A stretch of DNA of 64,000 nucleotides from Rhodospirillales bacterium (GCA_028281845.1 JANQJD010000008.1:1-64000), one strand, 5' to 3'; counted from the first letter of the stretch, positions 1 through 8,949 are shown. Numbers and translations: made by a program. The notes: generated by a model not told the origin, from the sequence alone.

Positions 1-99
1 CGTAATGGCAGCCGTCAGAGACGTCTTGCCGTGGTCAACATGGCCTATCGTCCCAACGTTGCAATGTGGTTTCTTACGTTCGAATTTTTCCTTGGCCAT
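1..99 (-). CDS. tuf: Elongation factor Tu, N-terminal part (runs off the window)
   Basis: The first 33 codons of EF-Tu, the GTPase that carries aminoacyl-tRNA to the ribosomal A site in the cytoplasm. The visible protein begins [10 protein letters not shown] and contains the G1 motif GHVDHGKT at residues 19-26, which binds GTP phosphates. The gene reads leftwards from an ATG at 99 and is cut by the window edge. It lies just downstream of tRNA-Gly and tRNA-Tyr on the same strand. A tRNA-tuf cluster of this kind is common in Proteobacteria and implies co-transcription. Identity is certain; only the first G-domain motif can be judged. Confidence 0.96.
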   Translation of the reverse strand, partial: MAKEKFERKKPHCNVGTIGHVDHGKTSLTAAIT

Positions 100-148
100 G
101 CTTTTATCCTTGATGATTTCACGCGGTTCGGCCCTGCTCAGCATACAG

Positions 149-219
149 AGCGGGTGAGGGGAATCGAACCCCCGTCGTAAGCGTGGAAGGCTTCTGCTCT
201 ACCATTAAGCTACACCCGC
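149..219 (-). tRNA. tRNA-Gly (anticodon TCC)
   Basis: A cloverleaf folds on the minus strand: acceptor GCGGGTG pairs with CACCCGC, the anticodon loop is CTTCCAC with TCC at 34-36, and the T arm has GGTTCGATTCC. CCA is not encoded; the bases after the discriminator read CTG. It sits between tRNA-Tyr and tuf, so it is probably processed from one precursor transcript. TCC reads GGA and GGG glycine codons. Confidence 0.95.
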
Positions 220-274
220 AGTCCACAATTGCCCAAACCACATATTGGGCTTGACGTGTGGCGTACTCCCTCCC

Positions 275-360
275 TGGTAGAGGGGGTTGGATTCGAACCA
301 ACGAAGGCACTCGCCAACGGATTTACAGTCCGTCCCCTTTAACCGCTCGGGCACCCCTCC
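275..360 (-). tRNA. tRNA-Tyr (anticodon GTA), CCA encoded
   Basis: A long-variable-arm (class II) tRNA on the minus strand. Acceptor GGAGGGG pairs with CCCCTCT (one G-U), the anticodon loop CTGTAAA carries GTA, the variable arm is extended, and the T arm is GTTGG-TTCGAAT-CCAAC. The terminal CCA is encoded, unlike in the neighbouring tRNA-Gly. It is the first gene of the tRNA-Tyr/tRNA-Gly/tuf series and is divergent from rlmB. Confidence 0.96.
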
Positions 361-365
361 AGTAT

Positions 366-384
366 ACCCCCCCCTGGGGGGGGT
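366..384. repeat. Perfect GC inverted repeat (8 C facing 8 G)
   Basis: Eight C and eight G residues surround a single T and are flanked by A and T, giving a 9-bp perfect inverted repeat just upstream of tRNA-Tyr. There is no T tract, so it is not a standard terminator. It would lie in the leader of the tRNA-Tyr precursor. The homopolymer runs are prone to slippage. Confidence 0.8.
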
Positions 385-405
385 GGGAAGCAGCTGCTCC
401 TCAGC

Positions 406-433
406 AATATATACTAGTTTGCGTTTGCTACAA
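406..433 (-). promoter_or_regulatory. Possible promoter of the tRNA-Tyr/tRNA-Gly/tuf unit
   Basis: On the minus strand TTGTAG (433-428) and TATATT (411-406) are 16 bp apart, about 45 bp upstream of tRNA-Tyr. This is an acceptable but imperfect sigma-70-type pair. A second TATACT (366-361) abuts the tRNA and is too close to its 5' end to serve. Assignment is by pattern only. Confidence 0.3.
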
Positions 434-503
434 GCCTCGTGTCCCGTGCCCTGTCATATCTTATATTCTGCTGACTTCTGTCAGAAGGCTATAGAATGCT
501 GAG

Positions 504-1385
504 ATGAACAAGCGTGAGAAAAATGACAGACCACGCTGTGATCGGCTCTTCCGGATGCAGCGTCAGGCACCTGTAGTAGTCGCACAGCGGCGAAAGAATC
601 CGCGGTGCAATCAAGCATTCTGGATTTACGGACGTCATGCGACTCTATCAGCATTAGCCAATCCTCATAGGGCATGCAAGCGTCTCCTCCTCACTGCCGC
701 GGCCGCGGCCGTTACAGGCGGAGTCCTGTTCAGACTATATAAGAATACAAACAAAAAAAACGCTTACAGTCTTCTCCCACGGATAGAGCTCGTAGAGCAA
801 TCTGTACTCGAGAAAATGATTCCAGGAGTGGCCCATCAGGGTATCGCTGCCCAAGTGACACCGCTGAATCCGCCGCCTCTCGCTGTCATTATAAAAAGTT
901 CCTTAAGACGAAAGAAATCTATCGTAGTAGTTTTAGATCAGATGACTGACCCTCGCAATATAGGGGCCGTCATGCGTTCTGCAGCGGCTTTCGGAGCTCT
1001 GGCTGTCGTGATGCAAGACCGTCACGCACCAGTAGAAACTGGCGCTATGGCTCGAGCGGCCTCTGGGAGTCTGGAGCATGTGCCACTCTCCCGGACTATT
1101 AATATAGCCAGAACACTAAAAACCTTCAAAGAGGCCGGATTCTGGGTCATTGGCCTCGACGTGACAGCCCCACTGTCTCTCGCACAGACAAAGCGGGCTG
1201 ACCGCGTTGTCTTAGTGCTGGGATCAGAAGGACGGGGCCTGCGTCATTTAGTGCGTGCGCACTGCGACAGCCTCGCTTGCTTGCCGATCACAGGAGCTGT
1301 GGAGAGTCTGAATGTGTCAAACGCCGCTGCCGTGGCTTTGTACGAAATGACCCCCCTCATACAAAGAGGAGTCGTTGTCCCTTAG
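504..1385 (+). CDS. rlmB: SpoU-family 23S rRNA 2'-O-methyltransferase (RlmB/TrmH type)
   Basis: Uses SAM to 2'-O-methylate a ribose in RNA; RlmB modifies G2251 in the 23S rRNA peptidyl-transferase loop. All three SPOUT motifs are present: DPRNIGAVMR at 149-158, LGSEGRGLR at 239-247, and PITGAVESLNVSN at 261-273, which help form the trefoil-knot SAM site. About 40 arginine- and lysine-rich residues precede the substrate-binding domain (WIYGRHA, 40-46), as in many alphaproteobacterial homologues. At 293 residues the length is normal. It is divergent from the tRNA-Tyr/tuf cluster, an arrangement common in this class. The ATG at 504 has only a weak ribosome site. A tRNA-directed TrmH is less likely because of the YGRHA domain. 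Confidence 0.93.
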   Translation: MNKREKNDRPRCDRLFRMQRQAPVVVAQRRKNPRCNQAFWIYGRHATLSALANPHRACKRLLLTAAAAAVTGGVLFRLYKNTNKKNAYSLLPRIELVEQSVLEKMIPGVAHQGIAAQVTPLNPPPLAVIIKSSLRRKKSIVVVLDQMTDPRNIGAVMRSAAAFGALAVVMQDRHAPVETGAMARAASGSLEHVPLSRTINIARTLKTFKEAGFWVIGLDVTAPLSLAQTKRADRVVLVLGSEGRGLRHLVRAHCDSLACLPITGAVESLNVSNAAAVALYEMTPLIQRGVVVP

Positions 1386-1436
1386 CAAAGGGGTGTAGTG
1401 TGTTTTTTCTCTGCTATCCATAATCAGGTAACCCGC

Positions 1437-2330
1437 ATGACAATTCGCTATAATCTTCCTCTATGGCGTCCGCCTTCTGAAGGTAGAAGTTTCGTCATAC
1501 AAGTAACTTTAGGTTGTAGTTACAATCATTGTTCATTTTGTTCAATGTACACGAATAAGGTGTTCAGAGTCCGCCCACTTGAGCATATTTTCTCTGACAT
1601 CGACGCCGGTGCTCGCGACTGGCCACAGGCCCATCGGGTGTTTCTCGCAGACGGGGACGCCATGTCGTTGCAGACCGAATCTCTGCACAGGATTCTGGAC
1701 CACCTGCACGACCGTTTACCCAGGCTAGCACGCGTGTCTTCCTATGCAACGCCGGACAACATTAACCGCAAGTCAGTAGAAGCGCTAGCAAGCCTCAAAG
1801 CGCGCAAGTTATCCCTGATCTACCTCGGGATCGAATCGGGCCATACAGATGTTCTCAAGCGTATTGCTAAGGGTGCTTCCCCTCGAGGCATTGCCAGAGC
1901 TATTCTGCGGGCTAGCGAGGCTGGATTACAAGTGTCATGCATGGTGATTCTGGGGCTTGGTGGTCGCGAATATTCAGAGCGCCATATCGCTGCAACGGCC
2001 GAACTCGTCAACGCTGCTCCGCCTACGTACCTGTCCACCTTGCAACTTGATCTTCACAGGGCTGAGGCGCCTGGCTTTGTGCCTCTTTGGGAAAGACACG
2101 GCCGTCCCTTCCAGCCATTGAACGACGACGAATGTTTAGGGGAAATGGCTCACTTAGTCGCAGGGTTAGCACCCGCACGCCCAATCATCTTCCGCTCAAA
2201 CCACGCTTCCAATGCACTATCGTTGGGTGGAATCTTACCAAGAGATCAGGAGGCTATTTTGAGGACTATTGCCCAGGCGCGCAATGCGGCAGACTATTGG
2301 CTGCGCCCGCGCTCTCTGCGTGGTTATTAG
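1437..2330 (+). CDS. Radical SAM protein with CX4CX2C cluster motif, substrate unknown
   Basis: A cytoplasmic radical SAM enzyme. The 4Fe-4S motif is GCSYNHCSFCSMY, with four rather than the classic three residues between the first two cysteines; as far as I recall this spacing occurs in a family of uncharacterised radical SAM proteins. SAM-side elements follow (FLADGDAM for the GGE-like strand, and IYLGIESGH). A later GLGG segment fits the TIM barrel. The ATG at 1437 is chosen because it starts at the family-like MTIRYNLPLW and has CAGG about 10 bases upstream; an in-frame start at 1398 would add 13 residues. It follows rlmB by about 50 bp. No partner gene indicates the substrate, so I do not assign one. 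Confidence 0.85.
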   Translation: MTIRYNLPLWRPPSEGRSFVIQVTLGCSYNHCSFCSMYTNKVFRVRPLEHIFSDIDAGARDWPQAHRVFLADGDAMSLQTESLHRILDHLHDRLPRLARVSSYATPDNINRKSVEALASLKARKLSLIYLGIESGHTDVLKRIAKGASPRGIARAILRASEAGLQVSCMVILGLGGREYSERHIAATAELVNAAPPTYLSTLQLDLHRAEAPGFVPLWERHGRPFQPLNDDECLGEMAHLVAGLAPARPIIFRSNHASNALSLGGILPRDQEAILRTIAQARNAADYWLRPRSLRGY

Positions 2331-2448
2331 GTTGTGACAGACGTCAGGGGGCTCTGTTGGTGAGATTCTGACGCCCGTGTGGGGCTGTGCCGAATCAAGA
2401 CTCTGGTCGGGAAAAGTCAAGGCTCTCCGGAGCGCCAGAGGAATCACC

Positions 2449-2477
2449 TTGACGGACATGTCGAAGAGATCCTACCC
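2449..2477 (+). promoter_or_regulatory. Possible rpmB promoter
   Basis: TTGACG at 2449-2454 and CTACCC at 2472-2477 are 17 bp apart, resembling the alphaproteobacterial TTGAC-N17-CTATAT pattern, about 35 bp before the rpmB start. The -35 box is good and the -10 box weak. Confidence 0.4.
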
Positions 2478-2512
2478 TACAAACAGGCAGGAGAATGAGT
2501 ATGGAGGGATGT

Positions 2513-2818
2513 ATGGCCCGGCGTTGTGCCATCACAGGGAAGGGTGTGTTGGTTGGCCACAACGTGAGCCATGCCAACAATAAGGCAAAGCGTCGTTTTT
2601 TCCCCAATTTACAGAAAACGAAAGTGTGGAGCGATGTCTTAGAACAATCTGTAAGATTACGCCTTTCTATCAAGGGGCTGCGCAGCATAGAACACAACGG
2701 TGGAATAGACTCTTATCTGCATGGGAAACATGATGCACAGCTCCCCGCGGGAGCGCGCCGCCTGAAGCGGCGGATTCTCTCTGCCCTGGCACTTCGCGAG
2801 GCTGAGGAACACGATTAA
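2513..2818 (+). CDS. rpmB: 50S ribosomal protein L28
   Basis: A structural protein of the large ribosomal subunit. The N-terminus [11 protein letters not shown] followed by [16 protein letters not shown] is the L28 signature, and the 101-residue length is normal. The start at 2513 is set by this N-terminus and by GGAGGG five bases upstream; an in-frame ATG at 2495 would add MSMEGC, not found in the family. No zinc-binding CXXC pairs are present, so it is the zinc-free form. It stands alone with its own likely promoter. Confidence 0.95.
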   Translation: MARRCAITGKGVLVGHNVSHANNKAKRRFFPNLQKTKVWSDVLEQSVRLRLSIKGLRSIEHNGGIDSYLHGKHDAQLPAGARRLKRRILSALALREAEEHD

Positions 2819-2884
2819 TCTCCCTGCCAGCAGCAGCTGCTGAACTGTTGTAGTGCAGTGAAAAACGAGTGAAGTTTTCTGTGT

Positions 2885-2906
2885 CACGTCCTGTGCACGT
2901 CCTGTG
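2885..2906. repeat. Perfect tandem duplication, 11 bp x 2, within an inverted repeat
   Basis: The unit CACGTCCTGTG occurs twice head to tail with no spacer. The pair is enclosed by GTGTCAC (2881-2887) and GTGACAC (2904-2910), so a hairpin can also form. It lies between rpmB and the DAHP synthase gene. No known element matches. Confidence 0.9.
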
Positions 2907-2991
2907 ACACGGGAGAGACGGAAGGAGAGAGGGCGGGTGTCTCTCAAGGGTGTCTTCCCTGCTAATGCTCTCTCCCTGATCGAGGCGACCC

Positions 2992-4404
2992 ATGGCAGAT
3001 ATGTGGACCAGACAAGACTGGCGTTCTCGACACGCTAAACATCTTCCTGAGTACCCAGATCAGAACCGTCTGGCTGGTGTTGAGGAAAGGTTACGCACAT
3101 TTCCGCCGCTTGTTTTTGCTGGCGAGGCGAGGCGTTTGCAGCAGGCCATGGCAAAGGTCGGCGCTGGTCAGGCCTTCTTATTACAAGGAGGGGATTGCGC
3201 TGAAAGCTTTGCGGATTTCAATGCTAACATTATCCGCGATACATTCCGTGTGATCCTCCAGATGGCCGTTGTCCTGACGTTCAGCGGATCTATGCCTGTT
3301 GTCAAGGTCGGCCGCATGGGGGGGCAGTTTGCCAAGCCACGTTCTGCACCAACAGAAACACGTGGCGGGATCACGCTGCCAGCCTATTGCGGTGATATGA
3401 TTAACGGGCTGGACTTCACTGTAGGGGCTCGTACGCCTGATCCTGAGCGAATGGTACAGGCGTATCACCAATCAGCGGCAACCCTGAATCTCCTACGCGC
3501 CTTTGCTCAGGGTGGGTATGCCGACCTGCATAGAGTTCATCAGTGGACCTTGGATTTCATTGCGGGGAGCCCGCAGTGGGAACGCTACAGGGATCTCTGT
3601 AACCGTATCGGTGAGAGTCTGGATTTTATGGCTGCCTGCAATTTAACGTCGAATATCGTGCCACAAATTCATGAGACAGACTTCTTTACCTCGCATGAGG
3701 CTCTGCTCCTTCCCTACGAGGAAGCCTTAACACGCTTAGATTCGACGAGCGGGGACTGGTACTGCTGCTCTGCACACATGCTGTGGATTGGGGACCGCAC
3801 ACGCCAGGTTGATGGTGCCCATGTTGCTTTTCTACGTGGTGTGCGTAATCCTATCGGTGTTAAGGTGGGACCGTCCCTTACAAAAGATGAACTGCTGCGT
3901 CTCTGCACGATCCTCAATCCAGGGAACGAGACAGGTCGACTCACTATCATCGTTCGCATGGGAGAGAAAATTACGACTCACCTCCCTGCCCTCATCCAGG
4001 CAGTGACGGAAAACGGTTATCAGGTTGTCTGGGCTTGTGACCCTATGCATGCTAATACCATCAAGACAGAAAATGGCTTCAAGACGCGTTCGTTTGATCG
4101 CATCTTAGGCGAGGTGCAGCGTTATTTCGCTATTCATCGCGCTGAGGGAACACATCCCGGTGGCGTGCATGTAGAACTCACCGGTCAGGAGGTTACAGAA
4201 TGCCTAGGAGGCTCCCAGGCTATCACGGAGGCTGGCCTAGCGGAGCGCTATCATACCTTCTGCGATCCGCGTCTGAATGTCAGTCAGGCTCTCGAATTAG
4301 TCTTTTTATTGGCCCAAACTCTCCAGCAGACGCGGAAACATCTGAGCACTGCTCCGCCACAAGCGAGGTCGCATTCTGGGAAAAGTGATCCCTCCTCCAA
4401 GTGA
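2992..4404 (+). CDS. aroG: Class II 3-deoxy-D-arabino-heptulosonate 7-phosphate (DAHP) synthase
   Basis: Condenses phosphoenolpyruvate with erythrose 4-phosphate, the first step of the shikimate pathway, in the cytoplasm. It is the plant/Mycobacterium (class II) type: WTRQDWRSR and HLPEYPDQ near the N-terminus, [11 protein letters not shown] at about residue 62, a metal-ligand cysteine there, [20 protein letters not shown] and [10 protein letters not shown]. At 470 residues it is normal to slightly long; about 25 polar residues follow the usual end near [11 protein letters not shown]. That tail overlaps the 3' end of the convergent lptG by 121 bp. The ATG at 2992 has GAGGCG seven bases upstream. 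It stands alone rather than with other aro genes. Confidence 0.96.
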   Translation: MADMWTRQDWRSRHAKHLPEYPDQNRLAGVEERLRTFPPLVFAGEARRLQQAMAKVGAGQAFLLQGGDCAESFADFNANIIRDTFRVILQMAVVLTFSGSMPVVKVGRMGGQFAKPRSAPTETRGGITLPAYCGDMINGLDFTVGARTPDPERMVQAYHQSAATLNLLRAFAQGGYADLHRVHQWTLDFIAGSPQWERYRDLCNRIGESLDFMAACNLTSNIVPQIHETDFFTSHEALLLPYEEALTRLDSTSGDWYCCSAHMLWIGDRTRQVDGAHVAFLRGVRNPIGVKVGPSLTKDELLRLCTILNPGNETGRLTIIVRMGEKITTHLPALIQAVTENGYQVVWACDPMHANTIKTENGFKTRSFDRILGEVQRYFAIHRAEGTHPGGVHVELTGQEVTECLGGSQAITEAGLAERYHTFCDPRLNVSQALELVFLLAQTLQQTRKHLSTAPPQARSHSGKSDPSSK

Positions 4405-5507
4405 AACAAGGCCGCCAACCCTAATGAACCCATGAGAAGAGTCGGACTCCATGCTGCCAACTCCAGTGGCAATATGGCTAGTTTTCCAAGAGCGTACATG
4501 ATTTTGGAGAAGAAATACAGCAGAAATCCAACACTGATGGCCCCCACGATCCGTGCCCCACCTTTTGCATTGCGATGATTCAGCGGCATTACAAATGCGG
4601 CGGCCACTAACACGATAGCACAGAGCAGAAAAGGCGAGGCGATTAGGGTTTGTAGGTACAAACGGTAAATATGCGTGGATAATCCTGCCGTTTCAAAAGA
4701 GCGGATGGCACTAGGCAGTTGCCACACGGACACCGTTTCCGGGGAAGAAAAATTCTCCTGAACACTCTCTATACTAGTTGGTAAGTGCAGAATGTCAAGA
4801 TTGCGCGGCTTTTTTCCAGGTTTAAAGATACGCACATCATACAATTTGTAATACTTCTCACTCCACAATAGACCGCTGGAGGATTCGACTCGCTCGACAA
4901 AATTTCCCCAGTTCTTGAAGAGAAAGATGCTGACATCACATAGATACAGTCTCTGCATCTGCCCGTCATGAATGGTCTGACCAGCATGGAGCACAGATTG
5001 TCGCTCTCCTACCCTCTCATGCAGCCAAAGATCTGCCGCTAATGGCAACAGAGTGCTGTGCGTGCCGTGCAGCAGAACCTTCTCCAGATAGCGAGCATAC
5101 AGGGCCGCTCCTAGCGGGTTGAGCAATGTTATGTTGCCAAGACCGAGCAACAGTGTGAGCCACAAGACTGGCCGCAGAAACTGCCATGCCGAGACCCCTA
5201 CTGCACGCATTACCACTATCTCACTAGAACGTGAAAGTTGCAAGAAGACAACCATACTTCCCAGCATCACTGCAAAAGGCAGTACGGTGTTTACCATCTG
5301 CGGCAGTTTTAAGAGGGCAATGCCCAAAAGAACGATAAGGGATAGATCGGGATTTGCGGCTGTACGCCTGAGGAGTTCAATTGTATCAAAAAGCAGAAAA
5401 AGCGCTACAATCATCAGCAGCACGGCTCCAAAGTCTATGAGGAAGTGACGGCCGATGTAAGTATTGAGGATCAGGATATGACTCCTTGCCTGGCACCTCG
5501 AAAGCAT
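4284..5507 (-). CDS. lptG: LPS export ABC transporter permease LptG
   Basis: An inner-membrane permease of LptB2FG, which extracts lipopolysaccharide and drives it across the periplasm. Three N-terminal membrane helices (including [14 protein letters not shown] and the coupling segment [16 protein letters not shown]), a periplasmic jellyroll and three C-terminal helices are visible. Family proteins usually end near LEEG; here about 34 residues follow, read antisense to the 3' end of the DAHP synthase gene. The start is uncertain: ATG at 5507 has no clear ribosome site, whereas a CTG codon at 5474 follows AAGGAG by seven bases and would begin at LNTYIGRHF, closer to family starts. The usual neighbour lptF is not adjacent. 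It is divergent from the adenosyltransferase gene. Confidence 0.9.
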   Translation of the reverse strand: MLSRCQARSHILILNTYIGRHFLIDFGAVLLMIVALFLLFDTIELLRRTAANPDLSLIVLLGIALLKLPQMVNTVLPFAVMLGSMVVFLQLSRSSEIVVMRAVGVSAWQFLRPVLWLTLLLGLGNITLLNPLGAALYARYLEKVLLHGTHSTLLPLAADLWLHERVGERQSVLHAGQTIHDGQMQRLYLCDVSIFLFKNWGNFVERVESSSGLLWSEKYYKLYDVRIFKPGKKPRNLDILHLPTSIESVQENFSSPETVSVWQLPSAIRSFETAGLSTHIYRLYLQTLIASPFLLCAIVLVAAAFVMPLNHRNAKGGARIVGAISVGFLLYFFSKIMYALGKLAILPLELAAWSPTLLMGSLGLAALFHLEEGSLFPECDLACGGAVLRCFRVCWRVWANKKTNSRA

Positions 5508-5592
5508 CCGGGCAAGACTGCATGTGTGCAGTACGCGTTTCCCATGCGGGCTGCCTCTGGAAGCGGAAAGACTCTCAAAGGTATATGATACA

Positions 5593-6174
5593 ATGATACA
5601 ACTTAAACAGATATACACGCGCAGCGGTGATAAAGGGAAGACATCCCTTTCAACAGGGAAACGTGTCCATAAACACGACATACGCGTCCATACCTATGGA
5701 ACCGTAGACGAAACAAACGCTGTGATTGGCCTAGCCCGCCTGTATACTCTGACCTTGGCGCGGCATGACGCCATGTTAGCACGGATTCAGAATGATCTGT
5801 TCGATCTTGGCGCTGACCTATGTACACCGCTTGATTCTGCAGCGACAGACAAAAGCACTCCTTTAAGGATGACTGTCTTACAAGTTGATAGACTTGAACG
5901 TGAAATAGACGCCATGAACGCTCAGCTTCTGCCCCTCGATTCGTTTATTCTCCCGGGTGGAACGGCTGCAGCGGCTCATTTACACCATGCCCGTACCGTA
6001 TGCCGGCGTGCTGAGCGCCTTCTCGGGGAATTAGCAGCAATAGAACCAGAAGGAGTCAATCCCGTTGCTATCCAGTACTTGAATCGTCTGTCCGATCATC
6101 TTTTCGTGCTCGCGCGCCATGTGAACGATCACGGACGAGCGGATGTGTTGTGGGTACAAGGTGAAAACCGTTGA
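5593..6174 (+). CDS. pduO: PduO-type cob(I)alamin adenosyltransferase
   Basis: Transfers adenosyl from ATP to cob(I)alamin, making adenosylcobalamin in the cytoplasm. The family N-terminus IYTRSGDKGKTSL (ATP site) is intact, followed by YGTVDETNAVIG, FILPGGT, RTVCRRAER and LNRLSDHLFVLAR. The 193-residue length is typical. The ATG at 5593 is chosen because MIQLKQIYTRSGDKG matches family starts. folP begins two bases after the stop, so the two genes are probably co-transcribed. The corrinoid context fits the B12-dependent MetH encoded further along. Confidence 0.94.
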   Translation: MIQLKQIYTRSGDKGKTSLSTGKRVHKHDIRVHTYGTVDETNAVIGLARLYTLTLARHDAMLARIQNDLFDLGADLCTPLDSAATDKSTPLRMTVLQVDRLEREIDAMNAQLLPLDSFILPGGTAAAAHLHHARTVCRRAERLLGELAAIEPEGVNPVAIQYLNRLSDHLFVLARHVNDHGRADVLWVQGENR

Positions 6175-6176
6175 AC

Positions 6177-7409
6177 ATGATTGATCATGATTCACGGCCC
6201 AAGGAGCGAACTGACTGTCAGAAAAAGGACATTGCACCAGCAAGCAACCATAGAGATTCAGACCAGCGGCGCGGCACTCCCGCCGCACGTCCAACACAGA
6301 CAAACAATCAGTCGACGTTTTATCTTGTGCCTGTAGGGCTTGTCTTCGGGGAAGCCTCTGAGATTGCGGTCAAAAACGGACGGGCCCTCCCTTTAGTAGG
6401 CGGTCCACTCGCTTTTACGGCATGCGAAGTGATAGCCCGCCAGCCGGGAGGGACAGTCACTTCAACTGTGCTGTCGCTCAACGAGGTGCTGGCATGGGTG
6501 AGACGCACTCATAGGACTCAGTTAATAGAGAGTCTTTCAAAGAAGAGAGATTCTTTTGCTAGTTTATCTTTTGATAGACCACGTCTCATGGGAGTAGTCA
6601 ATGTTACGCCAGATAGCTTCTCCGATAGGGGTGCCTTCATCAACCCCTGTAGAGCGATTGCCCATGCCCTGTGCTTAAAGGCAGCAGGCGCAGATATCAT
6701 CGACGTGGGCGGGGAGTCCACACGTCCTGGCGCCTGGCCTGTGGCACCTGCCGAGGAAATTGAACGAGTCGTTCCTGTCATACGGGCCCTGGCTGAACGG
6801 AGTGTGCTGATCTCGATTGATACCTGCAAGGCCGCTGTGATGGCAGCAGCCCTAGAAGCGGGTGCTTCTGTTGTCAACGATGTGACTGCCCTTACTGGGG
6901 ATCCTGACTCCCTAACATTGGTAGTCCGCCGCAAAGTCCCCGTAATCTTAACCCACATGCAGGGAGAGCCCCGCACCATGCAGCAGAATCCACACTACCA
7001 TATGGCTCCCCTCGATGTCTTTGACACACTGGCTGAGCGGTTAGCGGTTTGCTTGCAGGCTGGCCTTGCCAGGGCAGACATCTGTCTGGACCCTGGCATT
7101 GGTTTTGGCAAGACTGTGCTTCACAACATAGAAATCATGGGGCGCCTCGCTGTACTACACATGTTAGGATGTGCTACAATGATAGGAACATCTCGTAAAA
7201 ATTTTATTTCCGCTATCTCTACCGCTGACGCTGAGCCACCAGCAGCCCGCTTGCCTGGATCGCTGACAACGGCCCTTGCTGGCCTTGACCAGGGAATCTG
7301 TCTTGTGCGAGTCCACGATGTCGCTGAAACATTCCAAGCCGTTAAGGTGTGGCAAGCTATGCGGGCAGGATACTACAAGATGCCGACGACAGCAGCCGTG
7401 TCATTGTAA
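6177..7409 (+). CDS. folP: Dihydropteroate synthase with extra N-terminal domain
   Basis: Joins 4-aminobenzoate to 6-hydroxymethyl-dihydropterin diphosphate in folate synthesis. The TIM barrel starts at about residue 137 with RLMGVVNVTPDSFSDRG, then DVGGESTRPG, SIDTCKAAV, LTHMQGEPRTMQ, LDPGIGFGKT and RVHDVAETFQAV. About 130 residues precede it (FYLVPVGLVFGEA, GRALPLVGGPLAFTA), a domain I recall from Rhodospirillales homologues and of unknown role. The first 45 residues are polar and poorly conserved. The start is an ATG two bases after the adenosyltransferase stop, suggesting coupling; an in-frame TTG at 6171 is an alternative. Confidence 0.94.
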   Translation: MIDHDSRPKERTDCQKKDIAPASNHRDSDQRRGTPAARPTQTNNQSTFYLVPVGLVFGEASEIAVKNGRALPLVGGPLAFTACEVIARQPGGTVTSTVLSLNEVLAWVRRTHRTQLIESLSKKRDSFASLSFDRPRLMGVVNVTPDSFSDRGAFINPCRAIAHALCLKAAGADIIDVGGESTRPGAWPVAPAEEIERVVPVIRALAERSVLISIDTCKAAVMAAALEAGASVVNDVTALTGDPDSLTLVVRRKVPVILTHMQGEPRTMQQNPHYHMAPLDVFDTLAERLAVCLQAGLARADICLDPGIGFGKTVLHNIEIMGRLAVLHMLGCATMIGTSRKNFISAISTADAEPPAARLPGSLTTALAGLDQGICLVRVHDVAETFQAVKVWQAMRAGYYKMPTTAAVSL

Positions 7410-7546
7410 TGGCGGGTGCTCCTTGTGCCATCCCATTCTCTCTCGCTTCTTTACCGCAGAGGACTTGAGAGGGATGATGGGATGATGGATGGGCGGCGGG
7501 CAGAAAACAGGCATGCTCTGGGAATGCGCTTGTCTCTCCTCTGGTA

Positions 7547-7571
7547 TAATGTGAAGTAATGTGAAGTGAAG
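7547..7571. repeat. Tandem duplication, 10 bp x 2 plus half a unit
   Basis: The unit TAATGTGAAG is repeated exactly twice (7547-7556, 7557-7566) and followed by TGAAG. It lies in the folP-nadD spacer about 40 bp before nadD. No function is evident. Confidence 0.85.
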
Positions 7572-7608
7572 TATCATATAACATGCGTATTGCGTATGAT
7601 GAGGGTGC

Positions 7609-8265
7609 ATGCGGCCGCATAAATGCCGTGGGGCCGTGGGTCTCCTTGGAGGCTCATTCAATCCAGCCCACGCTGGGCATGTGTATATTAGCCTGATGGC
7701 AATCCGTGCCCTTGCCCTAGATAGGATATGGTGGTTGGTGTCCCCTCAGAATCCCTTGAAGGCGGCGACTGACATGGCTCCGTTACCATGGAGGATCGCA
7801 CAGGCGCACAGAATCACTGATGCCTGTCGGCATATTTCTGTTCTCGACATCGAAGCGCAACTGGGTACTCATCATTCGGTTGATATTCTCTCCCGTTTGC
7901 GTAAACGGCAGCCATGCTGCTGTTTTGTTTGGTTAATGGGCGCTGATAATTTGGCTCAGGTGTCATTTTGGTGGCAATGGCCACGTCTTTTTCATCTGGT
8001 GCCAGTGGCAGTGCTCGCCAGATATCCGTATTCTTTGCAGGCTCTGGCCGGTGTGGCAGCACAGCGTTTCGCCCGCTGGCGGGTCACACCAGATAAAGCG
8101 CATGCTCTCGCCAGAAAGACGCCTCCGGTGTGGGTCTTTTTGCCTTTCCCTTCCCATCCAGACTCAGCTACGCAAATCCGCGCCGCCTCTGACAACTTGT
8201 GGGACAACAAGACGGGTCAACATGTGTTCAGCCGCTCGTATCTCCAATCCGGAGGATGTGCTTGA
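7609..8265 (+). CDS. nadD: Nicotinate-nucleotide adenylyltransferase
   Basis: Adenylates nicotinate mononucleotide to deamido-NAD, the penultimate step of NAD synthesis, in the cytoplasm. Nucleotidyltransferase motifs are GGSFNPAHAGH at residues 14-24 (ATP phosphate binding) and, near the C-terminus, SATQIRA, equivalent to the ISSTxIR signature. The substrate loops WWLVSPQNPLK and WLMGADNLAQ are recognisable. 218 residues is normal. The ATG at 7609 has GAGG four bases upstream. Its 3' end overlaps rsfS by 44 bp; nadD-rsfS is a common alphaproteobacterial pair. Confidence 0.95.
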   Translation: MRPHKCRGAVGLLGGSFNPAHAGHVYISLMAIRALALDRIWWLVSPQNPLKAATDMAPLPWRIAQAHRITDACRHISVLDIEAQLGTHHSVDILSRLRKRQPCCCFVWLMGADNLAQVSFWWQWPRLFHLVPVAVLARYPYSLQALAGVAAQRFARWRVTPDKAHALARKTPPVWVFLPFPSHPDSATQIRAASDNLWDNKTGQHVFSRSYLQSGGCA

Positions 8266-8590
8266 TGTCATCGAGACTTTGCTAGTCGATGCTCAAGCAG
8301 AAGAGGTTACCGTCATTAACTTGAGTGGGAAGACCTCCTTTGCAGATTACATTGTTATCGCTACCGGCCGTTCAGCCCGCCAGGTTAGCGCCATGGCAAC
8401 ACATTTACGCAAAAGCCTCAAGGCAAGTGGTGTCCCCGTTGCGCTTGAAGGATTGCGTGAAGGCAATTGGGTGCTTCTGGACGCCGGTGACGTGGTGATT
8501 CATCTCTTGAGGCCAGAAGTTCGTGCCTTCTATAACTTAGAGAAAATGTGGATGGCACATGAAGTTGTCAGCGGAAAAAAAATCTCTTAA
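8222..8590 (+). CDS. rsfS: Ribosomal silencing factor RsfS
   Basis: A DUF143/Iojap protein that binds ribosomal protein L14 and blocks subunit joining when nutrients are scarce. Family motifs are present: VIDLSGK-like VINLSGKTSFADYIVIATGRS, then ALEGLREGNWVLLDAGDVVIHL and the YNLEKMW end. The 122-residue length is typical. Choosing ATG 8222 (MCSAARISNPED) gives the family N-terminus and makes the gene overlap nadD by 44 bp, implying translational coupling. rlmH, often next in this operon in other bacteria, does not follow. Confidence 0.94.
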   Translation: MCSAARISNPEDVLDVIETLLVDAQAEEVTVINLSGKTSFADYIVIATGRSARQVSAMATHLRKSLKASGVPVALEGLREGNWVLLDAGDVVIHLLRPEVRAFYNLEKMWMAHEVVSGKKIS

Positions 8591-8949
8591 ATCTCTCTGC
8601 TGGAGCAGGATATCAGCAAGTCATACGATAAACGATAAGGTGCCGTTGCCATTCGGCCTGGAGCAGCTGGGAAGGCCAACATTTGGCAAAGACTCGTACG
8701 ACACTTCTCTCATCGCTGACTTTTCCTGTCCCCCGCAGCTTTTGCCCCTGGCGAGAGTCCCGCAGCTGAGCCCCGGGATACATATATAATAGTGGTAATA
8801 CTATTTCATATACTCTATCTTTAAGATCTATACAAGGGGGACGGCCTTTTTGACGGGAAGAGTCTTTACAAGGAGGGAGACTTTTTATATGGTTTCTCCA
8901 CTCTGGAGCGGTTCGACAGCCTCAAGAGATGGAAGAAGGGTTATTCTAG
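8591..8949. other. Spacer rsfS-sodB
   Basis: A 359-bp stretch without a recognisable gene. It contains an AT-rich patch with TATAAT at 8785-8790 that could be a -10 box, though no good -35 partner is visible 16-18 bp upstream. From 8866 a strong ribosome site (AAGGAGGGAG) precedes the short reading frame at 8889. Confidence 0.7.

Noticed and set aside
361..366. TATACT as the tRNA-Tyr -10 box
   Set aside because: It touches the tRNA 5' end, so transcription would start inside the mature tRNA.
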